NCBI GenBank assembly: GCA_040506775.1
Contig: JBEVWC010000002.1
Coordinates: 124,001 to 188,000, forward strand
Direction: 5' to 3'
Length of the DNA: 64,000 bases
Source of the DNA: Thiodiazotropha sp040506775
Lineage (GTDB): Bacteria > Pseudomonadota > Gammaproteobacteria > Chromatiales > Chromatiaceae
Part shown: positions 63,554 through 64,000 of the stretch, piece after piece
Layout of the letters: each line of letters opens with the position of its first letter
Numbering within the stretch: the stretch's first letter is position 1
Translations under genes and position numbers: made by a program
Notes under the pieces: generated by a model
What the model saw: only the letters and a program-made list of their open reading frames with translations
What the model was told of the DNA's origin: nothing
The model's database searches: none

Positions 63554-63588
63554 TCCATGATTTCTTTCGTATTCGGGAATCCTGGCTG

Positions 63589-64000
63589 ATGCAATCGGAA
63601 AACCGCGACAGGTACGTCGGTACACGCTTAGATTTGTCCAGAATCCTCGCCAGCTTGTGGTTGGGATTACTGATGCTTGTCTCCGGTCAGGTCCATGCGG
63701 CGACACGGGCGTTGGATCATATTGAGATCTCAACCGAAGACGCCAATCAGGTGGTTTCGATCTATTTCAATGTGCCGGTGAGGTATGTCTCGCACATCGT
63801 CAATGACACCAACACGGAAGTCGGAATTCAGATCAAGGTGGGCCAAACCACGGATGCGGATCCGGCCACTACCGGTAGTGACAATGATCTGATGCCGGAA
63901 GACCAGTTGACCTGGAGTCCGTCCGCGGCTCTGCCTCTTAACAAGGTGGTGTTTCAGGGTAACCGCATCGGCACCTCATCATTGCTGGTCTCTTTCGTCA
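63589..64000 (+). CDS. Exported protein of unknown function, possibly AMIN-like, N-terminal part
   Basis: The frame is open to the window end (about 137 residues seen). A signal peptide is clear (LASLWLGLLMLVSGQVHA). The mature part begins ATRALDHIEISTEDANQVVS and alternates short strands (VVSIYFNVPVRYVSH, VGIQIKVG), a beta-rich look similar to AMIN domains that bind cell wall or secretin parts. An acidic, Asp/Thr-rich loop follows. It is 36 bp after the giant cytochrome. A GTG at 63550 overlapping that gene's stop (GTGA) is an alternative start. It may help secrete or anchor the cytochrome (inference). Confidence 0.6.
   Translation, partial: MQSENRDRYVGTRLDLSRILASLWLGLLMLVSGQVHAATRALDHIEISTEDANQVVSIYFNVPVRYVSHIVNDTNTEVGIQIKVGQTTDADPATTGSDNDLMPEDQLTWSPSAALPLNKVVFQGNRIGTSSLLVSFV

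Overview
The window reads as a 64 kb piece of a gammaproteobacterial chromosome of fairly high GC. Gene content and order match conserved Pseudomonas-type blocks: yciK-mupP-ubiG-mtaD-mtnA-gyrA-serC-pheA-hisC-tyrA-aroA-cmk-rpsA-ihfB, then phoBR, then mfd-csiV, then aat-bpt-trxB-ftsK-lolA-rarA. The genus cannot be read from the sequence. The very large multihaem cytochromes suggest an environmental organism using insoluble or extracellular redox partners, perhaps of the sulfur-oxidising Chromatiales type (inference). No rRNA, tRNA, CRISPR array, insertion sequence or prophage was seen.

Layout. 1-5.6 kb: the tail of a K+/H+ antiporter, a small hypothetical gene, a leftward block yciK-mupP-ubiG-mtaD (cell-wall recycling, ubiquinone, methylthioadenosine salvage) and rightward mtnA. 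5.7-18.3 kb: gyrA, a serine/aromatic/histidine biosynthesis run (serC, serA, pheA, hisC, tyrA, aroA), cmk, rpsA and ihfB. 18.3-24.5 kb: phoBR, a CNNM/CorC-type membrane protein and polyphosphate kinase. 24.8-27.3 kb: an unusual pair, an archaeal-type phosphoglycerate mutase relative and an archaeal-type 2-phosphoglycerate kinase. 27.5-33.3 kb: a response regulator with PP2C phosphatase and anti-sigma-type kinase domains, divergent from a four-gene MCE/Mla-type lipid transporter operon. 33.4-37.8 kb: csiV and mfd. 38-41 kb: a retropepsin-like protease, RimK and an aspartoacylase-like peptidase, then a CsrA-family regulator. 41-50 kb: N-end-rule aminoacyl transferases bpt and aat, a PilZ protein, trxB, alanine dehydrogenase, ftsK, lolA and rarA. 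50-52.4 kb: a SnoaL/NmrA fusion oxidoreductase divergent from an AraC regulator.

52.4-64 kb is the accessory and most interesting part. A leftward pair encodes a membrane-anchored ferredoxin/FAD oxidoreductase with an apparently permuted FAD domain and an exported Sel1/ankyrin protein. A rightward set encodes a polytopic membrane protein with many histidines, a 21-CxxCH cytochrome built from seven triheme units, a 1644-residue cytochrome with 68 CxxCH motifs (32 tandem diheme units of about 47 residues, nine of them present as a duplicated block), and the start of another exported protein. Together they look like an electron path from NAD(P)H or quinol through the inner membrane to a haem array in or beyond the periplasm. 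This is the best candidate for an undescribed system here.
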